Source: Clusia tigrina
Taxonomy: Eukaryota > Arthropoda > Insecta > Diptera > Clusiidae
Direction of reading: 5' to 3'
Length of the DNA stretch: 64,000 nt
Assembly (NCBI GenBank): GCA_920105625.2
Contig: OV050033.1
Location: forward strand, 531,001-595,000
Shown: positions 39,601-51,700 of the stretch, piece after piece
Position numbering within the stretch: the first letter of the stretch is position 1
Layout: each line of letters opens with the position of its first letter
Notes under the pieces: generated by a model
The model's input: the letters and a program-made list of their open reading frames with translations, nothing else
What the model was told of the DNA's origin: nothing
The model's database searches: none
Program-made: the position numbers and the translations under genes

Positions 39601-41299
39601 TACTACAAAATTATTGTTGATATAACTTTATCTTTGTTTATCCTGAACTATGCAAAAAGGTCGGGTCCGTCCCTTCAATCCGACAGTTTTATTCGTGTAT
39701 TCTTTGCTTTTCTTATATTCTAACTGCAGTCTTTTACTGCCTATCTCCTTATTCTACTTATTCTGCTATATTTATACTTCAAGTTCTATTTTAAAGCTGA
39801 ATATATGTTTAGCCAAAATTCTTCCGTTTCGCTCCACTGTAGCACAATCGAATGCTTCTCGTAATTAATTAGATTTTAAGCTGTGCCAATGTTCTTGGTA
39901 TTGATTGTGTTATTGTAACTGGTGTTGCTATTGTTATTGCTCTGTTATACAAATGCGATACTAATTCGGCTTAATACGGCTTAACTGCCTGCGGCTTCCC
40001 CAGTCCATACCCTATCGAACCTCTCAACAGTTCGCCGAGTAGCACTTTGAATGAGAGCCGAGAATGTGGGAATGGAGTTCAACAATTACACCAGTAAAAT
40101 AGCCTTCCGGCTAGTGGGCAATGACAACAAAGACAACATCAACGCTCAAGCCGAAGCTTAAGCAACGGGCACCATGAAAATGCAAAATCATTGCTAGACT
40201 TGAGCTTAAATTGCAATTATAAATGCAATAAAAATTAAAATGCGTATCACAGCAGGCGAATGCAACACAGCGCATCCACACACAGCACACGTATTCAGAA
40301 ACACAGATGAACAGCCACTGTATCGCAAACTGCTGTTAACCAAAATCGGCCAAAAAGTAATTATGCAGCAAAGCAGCAAGTGCTGCCAAATACTCCGAGA
40401 AAGGAGTCCAGGCCTCAGGTGCTGGGTATTAGCACCCACACACCCCACCAACCGGCCACTTTCAACACAGTTTGCAACTATCAAAAAGTGCCACCCCCAA
40501 AAGTATGAAAACAAAATTAAGCCACACTCGCATGCGGCAAGAAGGAAAAATGCCTCCACAGCTCGAGCACCCTAACTGGTCAGTTGGGGTCTTGCATTTC
40601 AAGGAAGTGTGTTTGGCCTTAATGGGGTATGTGGCCAGTTTCATAACTTAGGCGGCATTGCCGTTACTGCTGTTGCTGCTGTTGAGCTAAGTTGAATGCA
40701 GTTAAGGTTAGATTTGTGGTTGCGTAATAGCTGCACAATTTTATGAGTTGCTTGCTTTGCCGCTTATCTGGAAAAGTGAGGATGGTTAAAACAATTATAA
40801 ACCGGAAATTAGAGAGTAGTGGATGTACTGCGCTTGGCACCAAGAGCCGAATTGCAAATGTACAATTAGCACTGCCAAAATATTTCGTGTGCCAGTAGAA
40901 TAGGGAACCAGACCAGCTTCTTATTTTAAAAAATAATGACTATTTTTTTCGTAGAATTTCAGCCAAGAGAAATCATGTCCAATGATAAAACTTTGATGTG
41001 ATACGTGTGCCACGTGTGTGAAGATTTCTTAAACCATTGCGCACCTTTTGTTCTGTTCTTTTAAAGCCCGGTTAAACTAAATCCCGAGGATTTCAAGACA
41101 AACAACTTTGACAATTCATTCTGGAGCAAAGATCTGTCCAAAACATTTCCATCCGATTCCAAGTGGAGTTATTCGGCAGGATGTGTGAAAACTGCTTCTG
41201 AAAGTTATTTAGGCGAAAAAAGACTTTCGAGAGCATGAACTTGAGCAGTCATCGTCGGAGACTTCAAACTGCAAGAAGTAGAAGTAAAAGAAGCAGTGG
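33666..41299. other. Non-coding DNA upstream of the lipase gene
   Basis: This should include the lipase promoter at its left end, but no TATA box and initiator pair with correct spacing is evident. A hexamer microrepeat lies at 34.0 kb. A segment at 35.6-36.0 kb on the minus strand has an open frame with two hydrophobic stretches behind an acceptor-like sequence, treated here only as an observation. The region 39.3-39.9 kb is strongly pyrimidine-biased on the plus strand. I see no supported gene. Confidence 0.5.
34005..34026. repeat. (AATCGG)n hexanucleotide microrepeat
   Basis: Three perfect tandem AATCGG units are followed by a diverged AGTCAG unit. Confidence 0.85.
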
Positions 41300-41850
41300 G
41301 GTAGGCCGGAGAGCCGTCGAAGAAGGAGGCCTCCAAGCACTCAGGCATTGATGTCTATTGCACTGAAGCCTGGAAAAATATTCATTGGAAGGGGCGGCCA
41401 TAGAAGATTTTGGAAAGAAAGTTACGCCTTTTCAAACTTCTTTGACTCTTTTATGAACCTCAGAAGTCTGTCCAGGGATAAGGAATGTACATTATCCATT
41501 CCCAAAACGTCTGACCCTAATATGCGCCTCCTCATTCTAGCAAAGGCAGGACAAGAGCAGAGAAAATGCTCTGTACCGTCCTGTTCTGCCTCCAGGCAAG
41601 AGATGCACTTCGGATTGTCGATGATGCCTATGGTCGCCATATGATGGCCCCAAGGAGTATGCCCCGTAATTACCCAACCAATGATCGAAAATCTTTCCTT
41701 CGTAATGTCAGAAGCAAATTTGCAACTCTCCTGTTTGGGCTTTCTAGGATGTACTTGGTTGTTTTGCAAGCAATTAAACTGCAAAGTAGTCTCATTTCTC
41801 ACTCATGATCCCCTTCTTCTCTTAAACGTTTATAGGTGCCATCAAACAAT
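41300..41850 (-). mobile_element. 3' terminal fragment of an RNase H-class LINE
   Basis: This minus-strand relic covers only the very C-terminal end of ORF2 plus presumed 3' UTR. The diagnostic feature is the CCHC-like cluster C-x2-C-x8-H-x3-C (CISCLEAEQDGTEHFLCSC) followed by PAF and RRRILG, as in LINEs of the I/R1/LOA group. The match upstream (VANLLLTLRRKDFRSLVG) lies in a different frame, so there is a frameshift near 41680-41700. No promoter, endonuclease or RT remains, so the copy is dead. The outer limits are approximate. Confidence 0.75.
41422..41802 (-). pseudogene. LINE ORF2 C-terminal remnant with zinc-knuckle-like cluster
   Basis: This 126-codon open frame contains the segment TGHTPWGHHMATIGI followed by the Cys/His cluster and the motif CPAFARMRRRILG. 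These match the end of RNase H-bearing LINE polyproteins. The same layout is seen in the two plus-strand LINEs of this window (near 63.5 kb and 56.55 kb). The first about 40 residues are in the wrong frame relative to the family pattern. It is a fragment, not a host gene. Confidence 0.75.
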
Positions 41851-43710
41851 TGATGGAAAGGGCTGCCAGGTTTATGCAATGCGAATGTCATAAAAGATTG
41901 GAATAATTCGCAGATTTAAAAATGAACCAGCTAAATTAAGTCTTTGGTATTGTTCTGCATAATATTCATCCGTGGATCTAGTTTTCCCACCCATTTACCA
42001 CATCTAGCCCCAAGCAAGGTCACGCGAAAACTACATAATTAGTCCATTAATTATCCCTAATCAGGGACTTGGGACGCTGGAGCTAATATTTCCAAATATA
42101 CTTGCATAAACTGTATATTTGAAGGTGACTGGATCCGGCTTGCTCTTTAGAACCTTGTGACACTCGCGTAGCTCCTGAAACATCACTTTAAATTCCGCAT
42201 TGTTTTCCTCCTCTCCACTACCAGCAACAATTGACACCAGTTAGACACGTCGAATACGTGGCGTGCCAAACAAATTTAGCGCTCAATTTACCTTTTGCCA
42301 CTTGACAGCATGTTAGGCGTGTAATTTCCCTACAAAAGTAAAAGAAGCAACAAACAGCCCCATGCGGAGCCGCTGCATTCAACGGAAGGGAAGTCACTCC
42401 CGCCATAAAAAGTCTGCACAATTACGGCGACTTATGATTTACAATTACAAATTGGTTGACATACATAATGCCGAAATTAACGCTCAGGCACACATGTGGG
42501 TGCCACACGCTGCCTGGGCGAGGAAGAGAGGAGTCACTGGTGGCTGGCGTGCTGGCATTAAGAATGGTTTCACATTTCTTCAAACACAGCAGTGCGCACG
42601 CTGCCGTGCGATTCATTCGAGTGACGGCGGCGGCATCTCAGTTAATGACATAGGCAGCTGACATTTGCACTGAGCCATGACAGAACATCTCTGCCGATTT
42701 TACATGTGCATATGCGGAGGACGACAAAAACAAAAAAAGAATGTAATGTTCATGCTTGTTATGACTTTTAATGAGATGTGAGGAGCTGCTTCCCTCTTCC
42801 GTGGCTGCTGTTGGCAGTCAATATTTCTTGTGAACATTGACAAGTGTCTCCACAGCTGCTGTAAATGTTGATAAGGACGTGTGAGGCAAGTGTACTCCTA
42901 CCCCAATTAATCAAAATATTTCGAGTACTCCACGAGAAGCAGATCCATTTTTCGCATGGGAGACCGTTTCGCTAGAAACGAGATGGACCCTGCTAAGCTC
43001 TTCAACGAAATTAAGTGCTCTTACACACTCTGCTCGCTGATCGTTTGGAACCAACACAGGAATTATATTACAAAGAAAATCAATGATGCGGGAATTAACG
43101 TACCGAAAAAATCGAATCCACCTGTTTAGAATTTCTGCTTTTAAGCGCGTGAAGTGAGAAGTGCTCCACCGCTGACAGAGACCTCTTGCATTGATTTCGA
43201 ACCAAGCCTTTTTCCATTAGTAGTTAGAATGCTTCCAAAACCAACATCTACATGTTAAAGACACAAATTGGCATATTCTCACGTAGAGTCCCGGGTCTAT
43301 ATCCCAAGCAGTTTGTTATAGCTATTGGTTAGGATAGACGACCTCAAGTAAACAACAAACAATTCATCTTAAACTTGGTGTTACCAACGAAATTTCTTCA
43401 CTTTCAGCATTGAAGAATGTCAACGGTGGTTCAACTCTATCGAAGATTGCAAACTTGTCCCAATTCGATTGAACTTTAAGGCCTCTAACTCACAAACACC
43501 ACAAAGTGAAGCAAGCGATGATGAAAAATTAATTAATGTATTTCATATTAAAGGTATTTCAGGTATATAGTAATCTTTTTTGAAATCAAAATAACACAAT
43601 ATAAAAAAATTAGTTCGAAAAATCCAACTTATAATTGAAATTGAACTCTTGGCCCCAATTAAAAAAACAAAGATCCAATCAAATACAATAAAATGATAAT
43701 GAATACAAAG

Positions 43711-43731
43711 ATGACGATGACGATGATGATG
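43711..43731. repeat. GATGAC/GAT microsatellite
   Basis: This is a short tract of ATGACG and ATG units (ATGACGATGACGATGATGAT). Confidence 0.8.
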
Positions 43732-44390
43732 TTGGACAAAAAACAATAACTTTAGTGCCGCCACAATAGTGCGAAACAGAACTCTACAAGGTATAAGGTT
43801 TTCATCTTTTCAAATCCTTTCATAATTTCTACTCAACTTACTTCAACAACTGGTTGCCACAAGGAGAACAACGGAAGAACAACACGAACAACAATAGAGA
43901 CAACAAGAAAAACAAGGCAAACGAAGCAATTCATAACTACTCAAGTTGGGTTATCATTTTAACAAATGCAATAAAAATAAAGCAGAAATAAAGATGAAAA
44001 GCAGACACAATGGAAAAACTTTTGCGGCGCAATTTTTCAATAAGTGTACTCGTAGTTTTAAGACGGTTTCGAAAGCAACCAATCCCAAATAAGCAACGGA
44101 TTTTCAGATTATCTAAAATGCTCCGCCACTTCGGGAGATGTGAGCAGTGAGCAGTGAGAAGTAATTTTCCAAACAATCTTTGACAATGTATTGAAATTGA
44201 TTTTCAAGTTTATATTGCGCAATTACAACGATAACAACAACAAAACGAAAAAAACACACAAGGACTTTTCAGCAAAAATACACTCCAACAACACAAAAAA
44301 CAACCACGTTGGAAAAAGGAGTAGAGTTAAGTTAAATGATTCCTTCTCAGTTGCTGCAATAGATTTAAGATAAAACTCCATAAACGTAGC

Positions 44391-44430
44391 GTGAGTGTGT
44401 GTATGTATGTGTGTGTGTGTGTGTGTGTGT
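44391..44430. repeat. (GT)n microsatellite
   Basis: A GTGAGTGT lead and GTAT units are followed by a pure GT run of about 22 bases. Confidence 0.95.
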
Positions 44431-44629
44431 TGTATCGCAATCATTTCTCTGCGTAACTGAGTGTGTGACTGTGTGGGTGTTGTGTTTTCTTTTTATTTAA
44501 TATTTACCATTGAAAACCTCTCAAATGCTTTTCCAGTGCTTGTTCAATTTCTGGTTTGCTTTTTCAACGCTTCCCTTTGCATGTGTATTTATTTTGTACG
44601 AGTGTGTTTCTTACTCCCCAGTATGTTTG

Positions 44630-44645
44630 AGTGTGTGTGTGTGTT
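44630..44645. repeat. Short (GT)n microsatellite
   Basis: This is a GT run of about 14-16 bases located 200 bases from the larger one. Confidence 0.85.
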
Positions 44646-46003
44646 TGTATATGAGAGGGAGTTTGTTTACGCATGTGTTGGTTCTGTTTCCATACATATA
44701 CGCAAATTAATCTTTGAACTTCTTTCTAGTGCTTAGTTTTGAGTGGCATTGGCAGCGCTTCCAACATGTTAAATACCCTTTTCGTATTCTAAATTGCACC
44801 ATTATCCTCCGAAGTCCGTGCTCCTTTTCAGTGGCCATTTTGCTTTGGCTTTTGGCTACGAGTATATTCTTTGTAAAGCTCTCCATTAATAAAATTGCTT
44901 GGAGTTTGTTCTTTGCATACTTCCAAAAAGAGCTGAAACTGAAATCTGCAGAAAGCATTTTTGCACACACTTTCTTGAAGGGAGTGGGCTGTAGAGTCCA
45001 TCGGAGATCAATGGAGCAGAAATACGTGAAAGCAACAACAGAGCGTAACAACATGCTACAACCACATACTGGATTTATTGTTTAGTTTCAGTAATTTTAA
45101 GGCTAATTGTATAGATATAATTACTTTAAGTAAATCTCTCGCCCCCATCCATTCCATTGAAACTTTTGAGAATTTGAAACAAAATAGAAACCCAAACTAT
45201 GCTGGTCTATGATCAACATCTTCCAATCTGAACATAAAATTTCTGATGTTTTCCAGTTTCTTGAGTACGAAACACAGAAATTAACAAACGGAACGGAGTG
45301 TGGCATCGTTACCTATGCAGAGTGGTGCTGTTCATTTAAAGTTCCTCGCAAAATTTTCCTTCTGCAACGCGATAACGGGCCACATATCGAATTACAATGC
45401 GAGTGCTTCAGAAAATTTAGCACCCTTACTCTTATCGACATCCTGCGAGGGAAAACAATAAATATTTTATATAGCGCTGAGGTCATAAATATCCTTTTGA
45501 ATTTAATATAACAGACGAGACTCTTTCCCATGCACAGAACAGCAGCATCCCTTTTTTAGGAGCTCATTCCGATTTTCTTTCCTCGTAGCTCCATTCGTAC
45601 CGACTCGATTCAGTGGCAACAATAACGAAAATTTTATTTTTGTGAACATCGCTCGTAGTGAGTCCTTTCTTAGTGACGGCCATACACGTCAGCCAATCCA
45701 TGCAGACATTTGCGTGGAACGGGTGTGTGTGCGTATGGGTGGGAGGGCGCTGGCTGCGCAACACATTTGAAACCGGAGAAGGACACGCTTATTGTGCTCC
45801 ACAAAAGGCTCAAGTATTGATTGACTTATATAAAAATTGATTGGCTTCAACATTTATTTATTAAGCTTTTAGGATGCCGTTGGGAACTCCACAGCGAACA
45901 GCAGTGTGAATATCTTCCAAATGCGCTTAATGGCAAAATTGGAAAAATTACTCGGAAATCCTGTGAAATTGGCATTCGTGCGGCTTTTAATGTGCTATGA
46001 ATC

Positions 46004-46058
46004 TTTTTATATGCTGGGAGTTATCACACTCTTTTTTATGCTAGAAGTTATCACATAC
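46004..46058. repeat. Tandem duplication of about 28 bases
   Basis: The unit TTTTTATATGCTGGGAGTTA plus TCACACTC is followed immediately by a near copy, TTTTTTATGCTAGAAGTTAT plus CACATAC. A few substitutions and a 2-base indel separate the copies. No coding sequence is involved. Confidence 0.8.
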
Positions 46059-48723
46059 ACACAAATATGTGCATAACTTCACATTCTTCGTCCGGAATTT
46101 AACCCTGAAAGGAGGTTTCTTATCGTGCTGTGAGGCGAGCCAATATGAAATACTATTTGCGAGGATAACATCGAAAAATAGATCTCGGCGTCAATTCGCT
46201 TTTTTAAAACTCATTAAATGCTACCAAAGGTTTCCTGTTACTCTAAGTGGGCCTATTGTTATTTCGACACAAATACGATTTATTCCTTTTTTAACACTTT
46301 CTATATCTGAATCCATTTCAGATTCCCGAAGTTGCATTATAAAGACAATTGAATACTACATAAAAAGTATATATGATATGAATTTTATATTATTTCTTCT
46401 TCCAACCGCATCTCCATGTCAAGAACGCTCGCATTTCTCTCTTTTATGATGTTTACCATTGTACCCGATTTGCAAGATTTACATAATACAGATAATTATT
46501 TTACATAACTCTGAACCATCTGGTTTTAGCTTTCGCCAGGAATGATTGTTTTATTCACTGGTCACTTCGCAAAAGGAACAGCATAAATTAGCTTTAAACC
46601 GAAAACTCCCACAACAAAAAATTTTACTTTGGGTGCATTTCATAGATATGATAATTTATATATATTCAACAGTAGGCAACGTTAGACCAATCGTAATATT
46701 CGGCCCTGTCTAGAAGCAACGCCGGTACTAAACTTAGGGCATAGTAGATCGGACAGTTGTGATCACATGGATCATTATTGACAAATATAGTATGACACAA
46801 AATATCTTTTAGGTCGCAGTATCGGCCATGGGGCAAACTACTAAAACAAAATAATTATTGTTCTTAACAGTAGGCGACTATAGGTCACTTTAGTTATAGT
46901 CTATTACGATTTCTATTGAAATCCAATCTAAGCATTTAAAAGCTTACCAACCAAGTACACCAGCATTAATAAAAGAGAAAAAGGACCGCCCGACCCTTGA
47001 GGCAACATAACCGCAATTATGTCGGACGAGTGCATCGCCGCCGAGAGCAACGGGATCACAATCAATAACGGTGAAGTAAAATCAATTTTCAATTTGAAAT
47101 TTAGATACCACAGCCTCCGTCATCTGCGACAAAAACAGATGAAAAATGCAGTGATACGAAAAATTTAAATACGCTCAAGGAGATGAGCTACAGAATGGTC
47201 CATCGTCACCATCCCCCTAAATGCCACAGGTTGTAGGAAGTTTTTTCCTGGTTTCTTTTTCGGTATCGCTTTTAACTGAAATGTAATATTCGTAGCGAAA
47301 GCCAATTTTTAAGGGTAGGAAAAAGTATTCATATGCAAGAAAAAGAAACGAAATAAATAAATCTTGAAAAGCATTCGCTTTGCGGTCAATGGCAATGGGT
47401 GAGCGAGATTAAGGGAAATAAAGTGGATGATGTTTGATGTAGTCCACATTCAAATCAAAATTATTTACATTTTATGTCAATACACACACACTCACTCGTG
47501 GACACACAAAGCACAATTTTGCTCCTGTGTCATCAACGCAAACATTATAACCTTTCACCTACCGCACCAAACACACATACACACACCCAGGCTGAATATG
47601 CAGTCCTGAACCCAATAGGAAAACGTTTTAAGTGTGAAACCACATTCGGGAGGACTGCGATGCAGGGCTCCAGGCAATGTTCTTGATAAATTGCAGATGT
47701 ATGTTTTTCGTACATATTTCGATACAATTAATTTTAATATTAATAATTGTTATTTACAAGCCATTGTCTATTATTTCAAGGCATACAAACTATGAGGGTA
47801 ATATAAGGTGTGTGTATCCCAAAACTTCTAATTATATCTATGAATGAGAACGATCACCAATTTCATGAGAAAGAAATATAATGCCTGGCCACGGTTTTCT
47901 AATCTGTAAAAAATCCTGCAGTCCTAGAAATTAATCTTTTAGCTGACGAGTCGCAGTTATTATGCCAAACACGGTACATTTCGACTACTACAAAACCTGC
48001 CGTGGAGTTTATTAACAGAAATAAATAAATTAGTTATTGGCGATAAATGATTCACACACACAACAGTTGGATTCAACAAACCATTTTTTAATAAATTTCC
48101 ACCGGTTCCGCTCCAAACACGGCTCAGAAATTTTCAAACTGGGCGTTCAGAAGCACTGTGAGTATTTTTTTCAAAGCAGTTCGTTGTTTGTTTTGTTAGC
48201 ATAAAAATTGTTTTCCGTTTGTTTTTTTGTTGTTATTGCTTGAAAAGAAAATATTTCCATTGATGAATTTTCTGCGCTATTGAATTTCATGGACCCTTTG
48301 CCTCCGGGCGATGAATATTCCGAGGTCTACCACCGCCCCAGTTGCCAATTGATAAATTAGTTTGCAATTTGCTTTAAAAAAAAAATCAAATGTAATTTTA
48401 ATAGATTTGGTTGATTTCGTTGGCAAATATTTGTCGATTTTTTATTTTCTGTTTTTGGTTTGTTTGCTAAAATTTACCTTACTTTGTTTAATGTTTACTT
48501 GTTGCTTTCCATAAATTTTAAAACCACGCAAAATGATTGCATATTTATTTGCAAATGTTTTATAATGATCAACATTTCGCTGCGATTTTAATTTATTAAA
48601 TTTAATTTATATTTTTTTGGCCATCATGTAAGCTTTGCCGTTGTTGCTGTTACTACCAATCCTGAGACAACTTTTTACAGAAGAATGAATAATTTGTTTC
48701 ATTTAGGCAGGGAAAATTATTGA

Positions 48724-48785
48724 CCTCTCTGTGGCCTAATGGTAAGCATCAGAGGGTCACAGGTTCAAATCCTTCCCCTAGCTTG
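48724..48785 (+). pseudogene. tRNA-Arg-like relic with A and B boxes but no anticodon arm
   Basis: TGGCCTAATGG at 48732-48742 matches the pol III A box and the D-arm seen in animal tRNA-Arg genes. GGTTCAAATCC at 48762-48772 is a perfect B box and T-loop. Only 19 bases separate the two boxes, too few for an anticodon arm plus variable loop. The T-stem pairs only at its inner three positions, and no 7-bp acceptor stem can be drawn. It is therefore a truncated tRNA pseudogene or the head of a tRNA-derived SINE, not a working tRNA gene. No obvious A-rich tail or second copy was noticed nearby. Confidence 0.6.
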
Positions 48786-51700
48786 GTCTCAAAAATACCT
48801 CTTCTACTTATCGTCAACTTTCACACCACCTCTTTGAAAATTAGTTATATAGCGTGAATTTGCTGGTAAGAAAATTAATTCTCGGCACTGGATAGTGCTC
48901 AGTATTATAACCACTTATTTGATTAGTTATCTTTAAAGGAAGTTGAAGTGGAAGTTGACTTATTAACAATACAATTTTATACATATTGCACTTACGATAG
49001 AATTGTGTCATTAAGACTAGTTTACTAGTTTACTAGACACCTTCCCGCATATAAAATAAGCCGAGATGAACCTCACAAATGAGAATGAAAACTAACCACA
49101 TCCAAGGTCTAGACTAGAATTGGAAGAGCAGAAACAAAAAGGTAATTGGAACATTACGCTATGAAAATTTACGCCCAAGCAATCTACATTTAAAGAAAAT
49201 ATTTATTTGTTTATTTATAAAGTGAAAAAAAAAATTAAATCTTATTCTACCGACAAATCAGGAGCACTAGCTGCCAGGGCTTTCGGCTCGCTTGAAGAAA
49301 ATGAACTCGGTAAAATTAGCAGAAAACTGGAAAAACACCCAAGCACGGGAACAGCAACTGCCAAGGGTAGAGCGAGCCTCAGCCATTTCCACTACCACGC
49401 AATAAGTGCTCCAAAAGTAGTAAAAAGCCCATTAACTGTCATCAAAAATGCATTTTACATGCAAAGCGAAATCAAATCGAATAAATCAAGTACCCAGCGT
49501 TTATGGCTGGGCTAATCAACGACGCAGCTGTCCGACGGACGTAACGACTCCCCTGGCGTTTTGCAACGACGACGGCGGCGACAAGGACAGCGAAAGTTTT
49601 ATCAAACAGCCCACGCGAGTTGGGGGCGTCAGCACGCCAAATAAAAATGTTAGGAAGAAATTAACTTGGCGACTGAACTAAGCCCGAATGCACCAAACCG
49701 ACGGGTACTACTCTGAAACAAGGGTTCATTTTGCATTACAGCCAGCGCACCACGCAACACCCCCTGCTTTAAACGACACAAATACGACTGCAAATGCCAC
49801 ATGGCAAGCATATTAAAATTGGTTATAAACAACGCGAATGAAAATGGAAGCGGAAAAAATCACTCACTCATTCCCAACATGCCAGACGAAACCCCCCAAT
49901 CTACCCCCTCAATGAATTTATCCCCAATTTGCGTGCATCAGCTCAACATTTTATGACATGCTGGTATGAAACACCAAGCAGTCCAAGCAAACTCACTTAA
50001 CGCAGCTCTAAATGGTGGGGTTGGATGTAGTCAATTCCATAAAGCGCTTAAAGGTGCAACAAGGGTGCCAGGACATCAGCGATACAAGGGAGCTAAAGAA
50101 CCAGCAATGGCTGGCCAGAGCAAGGGAATGCAGAGCAAACCGCCGCTGCTGCTGCTCGAGAAGTCGAAAGCGTATGCAACGCAATTCAGTCAAGAAAACA
50201 AAAATGCCAATTCATCGTTCCTCCTCCTGCAAAGCCCCACATTATCAATTTCTAATCCCCCTCTACCGCCACTAAAGAAAATCAGTTTATTTCCTTGACA
50301 AAAGTAAAGCAAACTGCCGCGCGAAATGCAAACACCCGCGAAATGTGTGTGCTCAGCGCCGGAGAAGAGTCGTGGGGGGGGGGGGGGAGGGGCATTGGTT
50401 GTATAAATCGTGGGCGCGTGCACAAATCAAATAAAATTTCGATAACAAATTTTTTCATGTTGCCACGCGGTGCAATACAAGCCGGAGAAGAAATGGCAGT
50501 ACAGCGGGCATACATCCGGCGAGGTGCACGCAACGTTACCGAATGCAGGGGATAGCAAAAGGGGGAGGAGGTTTCTTAAACATTTTTTATATCAATTTTT
50601 GAAAATGATAAATTAAAGGAAATTATTTTTAAATTTATTAAACTTAAGAATCATGTCCAGCAGAGCAAACGAAAAGTACATGAAGCACCGCAGTTGCTTA
50701 ACAATACGAGCACCATGCACAAGGGCCTCCAGCATTCAGGCCTTAAGGCGAGATCTCACACGGGCCAACTGCAGCAAGGCTCTGGTGGTGTTGGCGCATT
50801 TTTAGCATTTTTCAATTTGATTTTCATCTTGGAAGTGCGTATGAATAACTTTTACTTAAATATAGAATCGCTATTGAACTTCACCGAAGCTTTGGAAATT
50901 TTGTCAGCCCGCAATGACCGCAGTCCCGCTACTCCTCGAACGTTATTTTATATTACACCCCAATTGTTGCGCTGACAAACGCTGGCTCTGGCGCTATCGT
51001 TCGGCCCCACCCGATTCAACTCAGCGGACGATTTTACAGCAGCGCAAATATTTTACCACACACACTTTAAAAAACACAAACTGCTCTAAAAGATTATGAC
51101 CAAAAATGTGTTGTTGCTCGACGGGCGGACCACTTCCGCTTCGGTGCAAACATGGCCAACGGAAAAGTGTCACAAGCAAATCAAGCGCATACCCACAAGT
51201 GAGCTTTTTTATATTTACTTAGCATATGAAAACCCCTTTTTATGCGCTGCAATGCACAATAAAAAAAAGCTAAAATTGACAATGAAATTTCCCAGCACAT
51301 GGGATATCCGCGCTGGTGTGTCAGAGCGCGGAGGAGTGGGCGTCCCTTTTGGCCAAACAGCAAAAGTTGATTACGAAAATTCCATTTTGATCGTTAAAAT
51401 GCTAGCTAAATAAAGAGTGCATGTCTGTTTCAATGCTTTTATGTGGATCTGCAAGTGTGTGTATGTGTCATGCATGACGTGACCCTGCATACAATTTTTA
51501 AATCGGATTCAATAGAAATAACTACTTTCGGGACCGTTGCAAAGGTTACTTTTTGGTCTCTAAAGTAATTTAAAATACGGGGCCAAATGACGACAAATTC
51601 CTCGATTTGGGGGGAATTTAATATGGTCCGAGGAAAATAGGAGCTAGAGATAGAGGAAATAGGGTCAGAGCAAAATTTGGCAGAGATGAATTGTCAATTT

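Larger units (their letters stand above)
41851..48723. other. Non-coding DNA with microsatellites
   Basis: No supported gene is present. The stretch includes a GAT/GAC triplet run at 43.7 kb, two GT microsatellites at 44.4 and 44.6 kb, and a 28-base tandem duplication at 46.0 kb. A 57-codon open frame at 42956-43129 (plus) has reasonable codon usage but no recognisable similarity. Other open frames up to 126 codons are AT-rich and unconvincing. Confidence 0.5.

Noticed and set aside
48724..48785. Functional tRNA gene
   Set aside because: The box spacing leaves no room for an anticodon arm, and the acceptor stem cannot pair.
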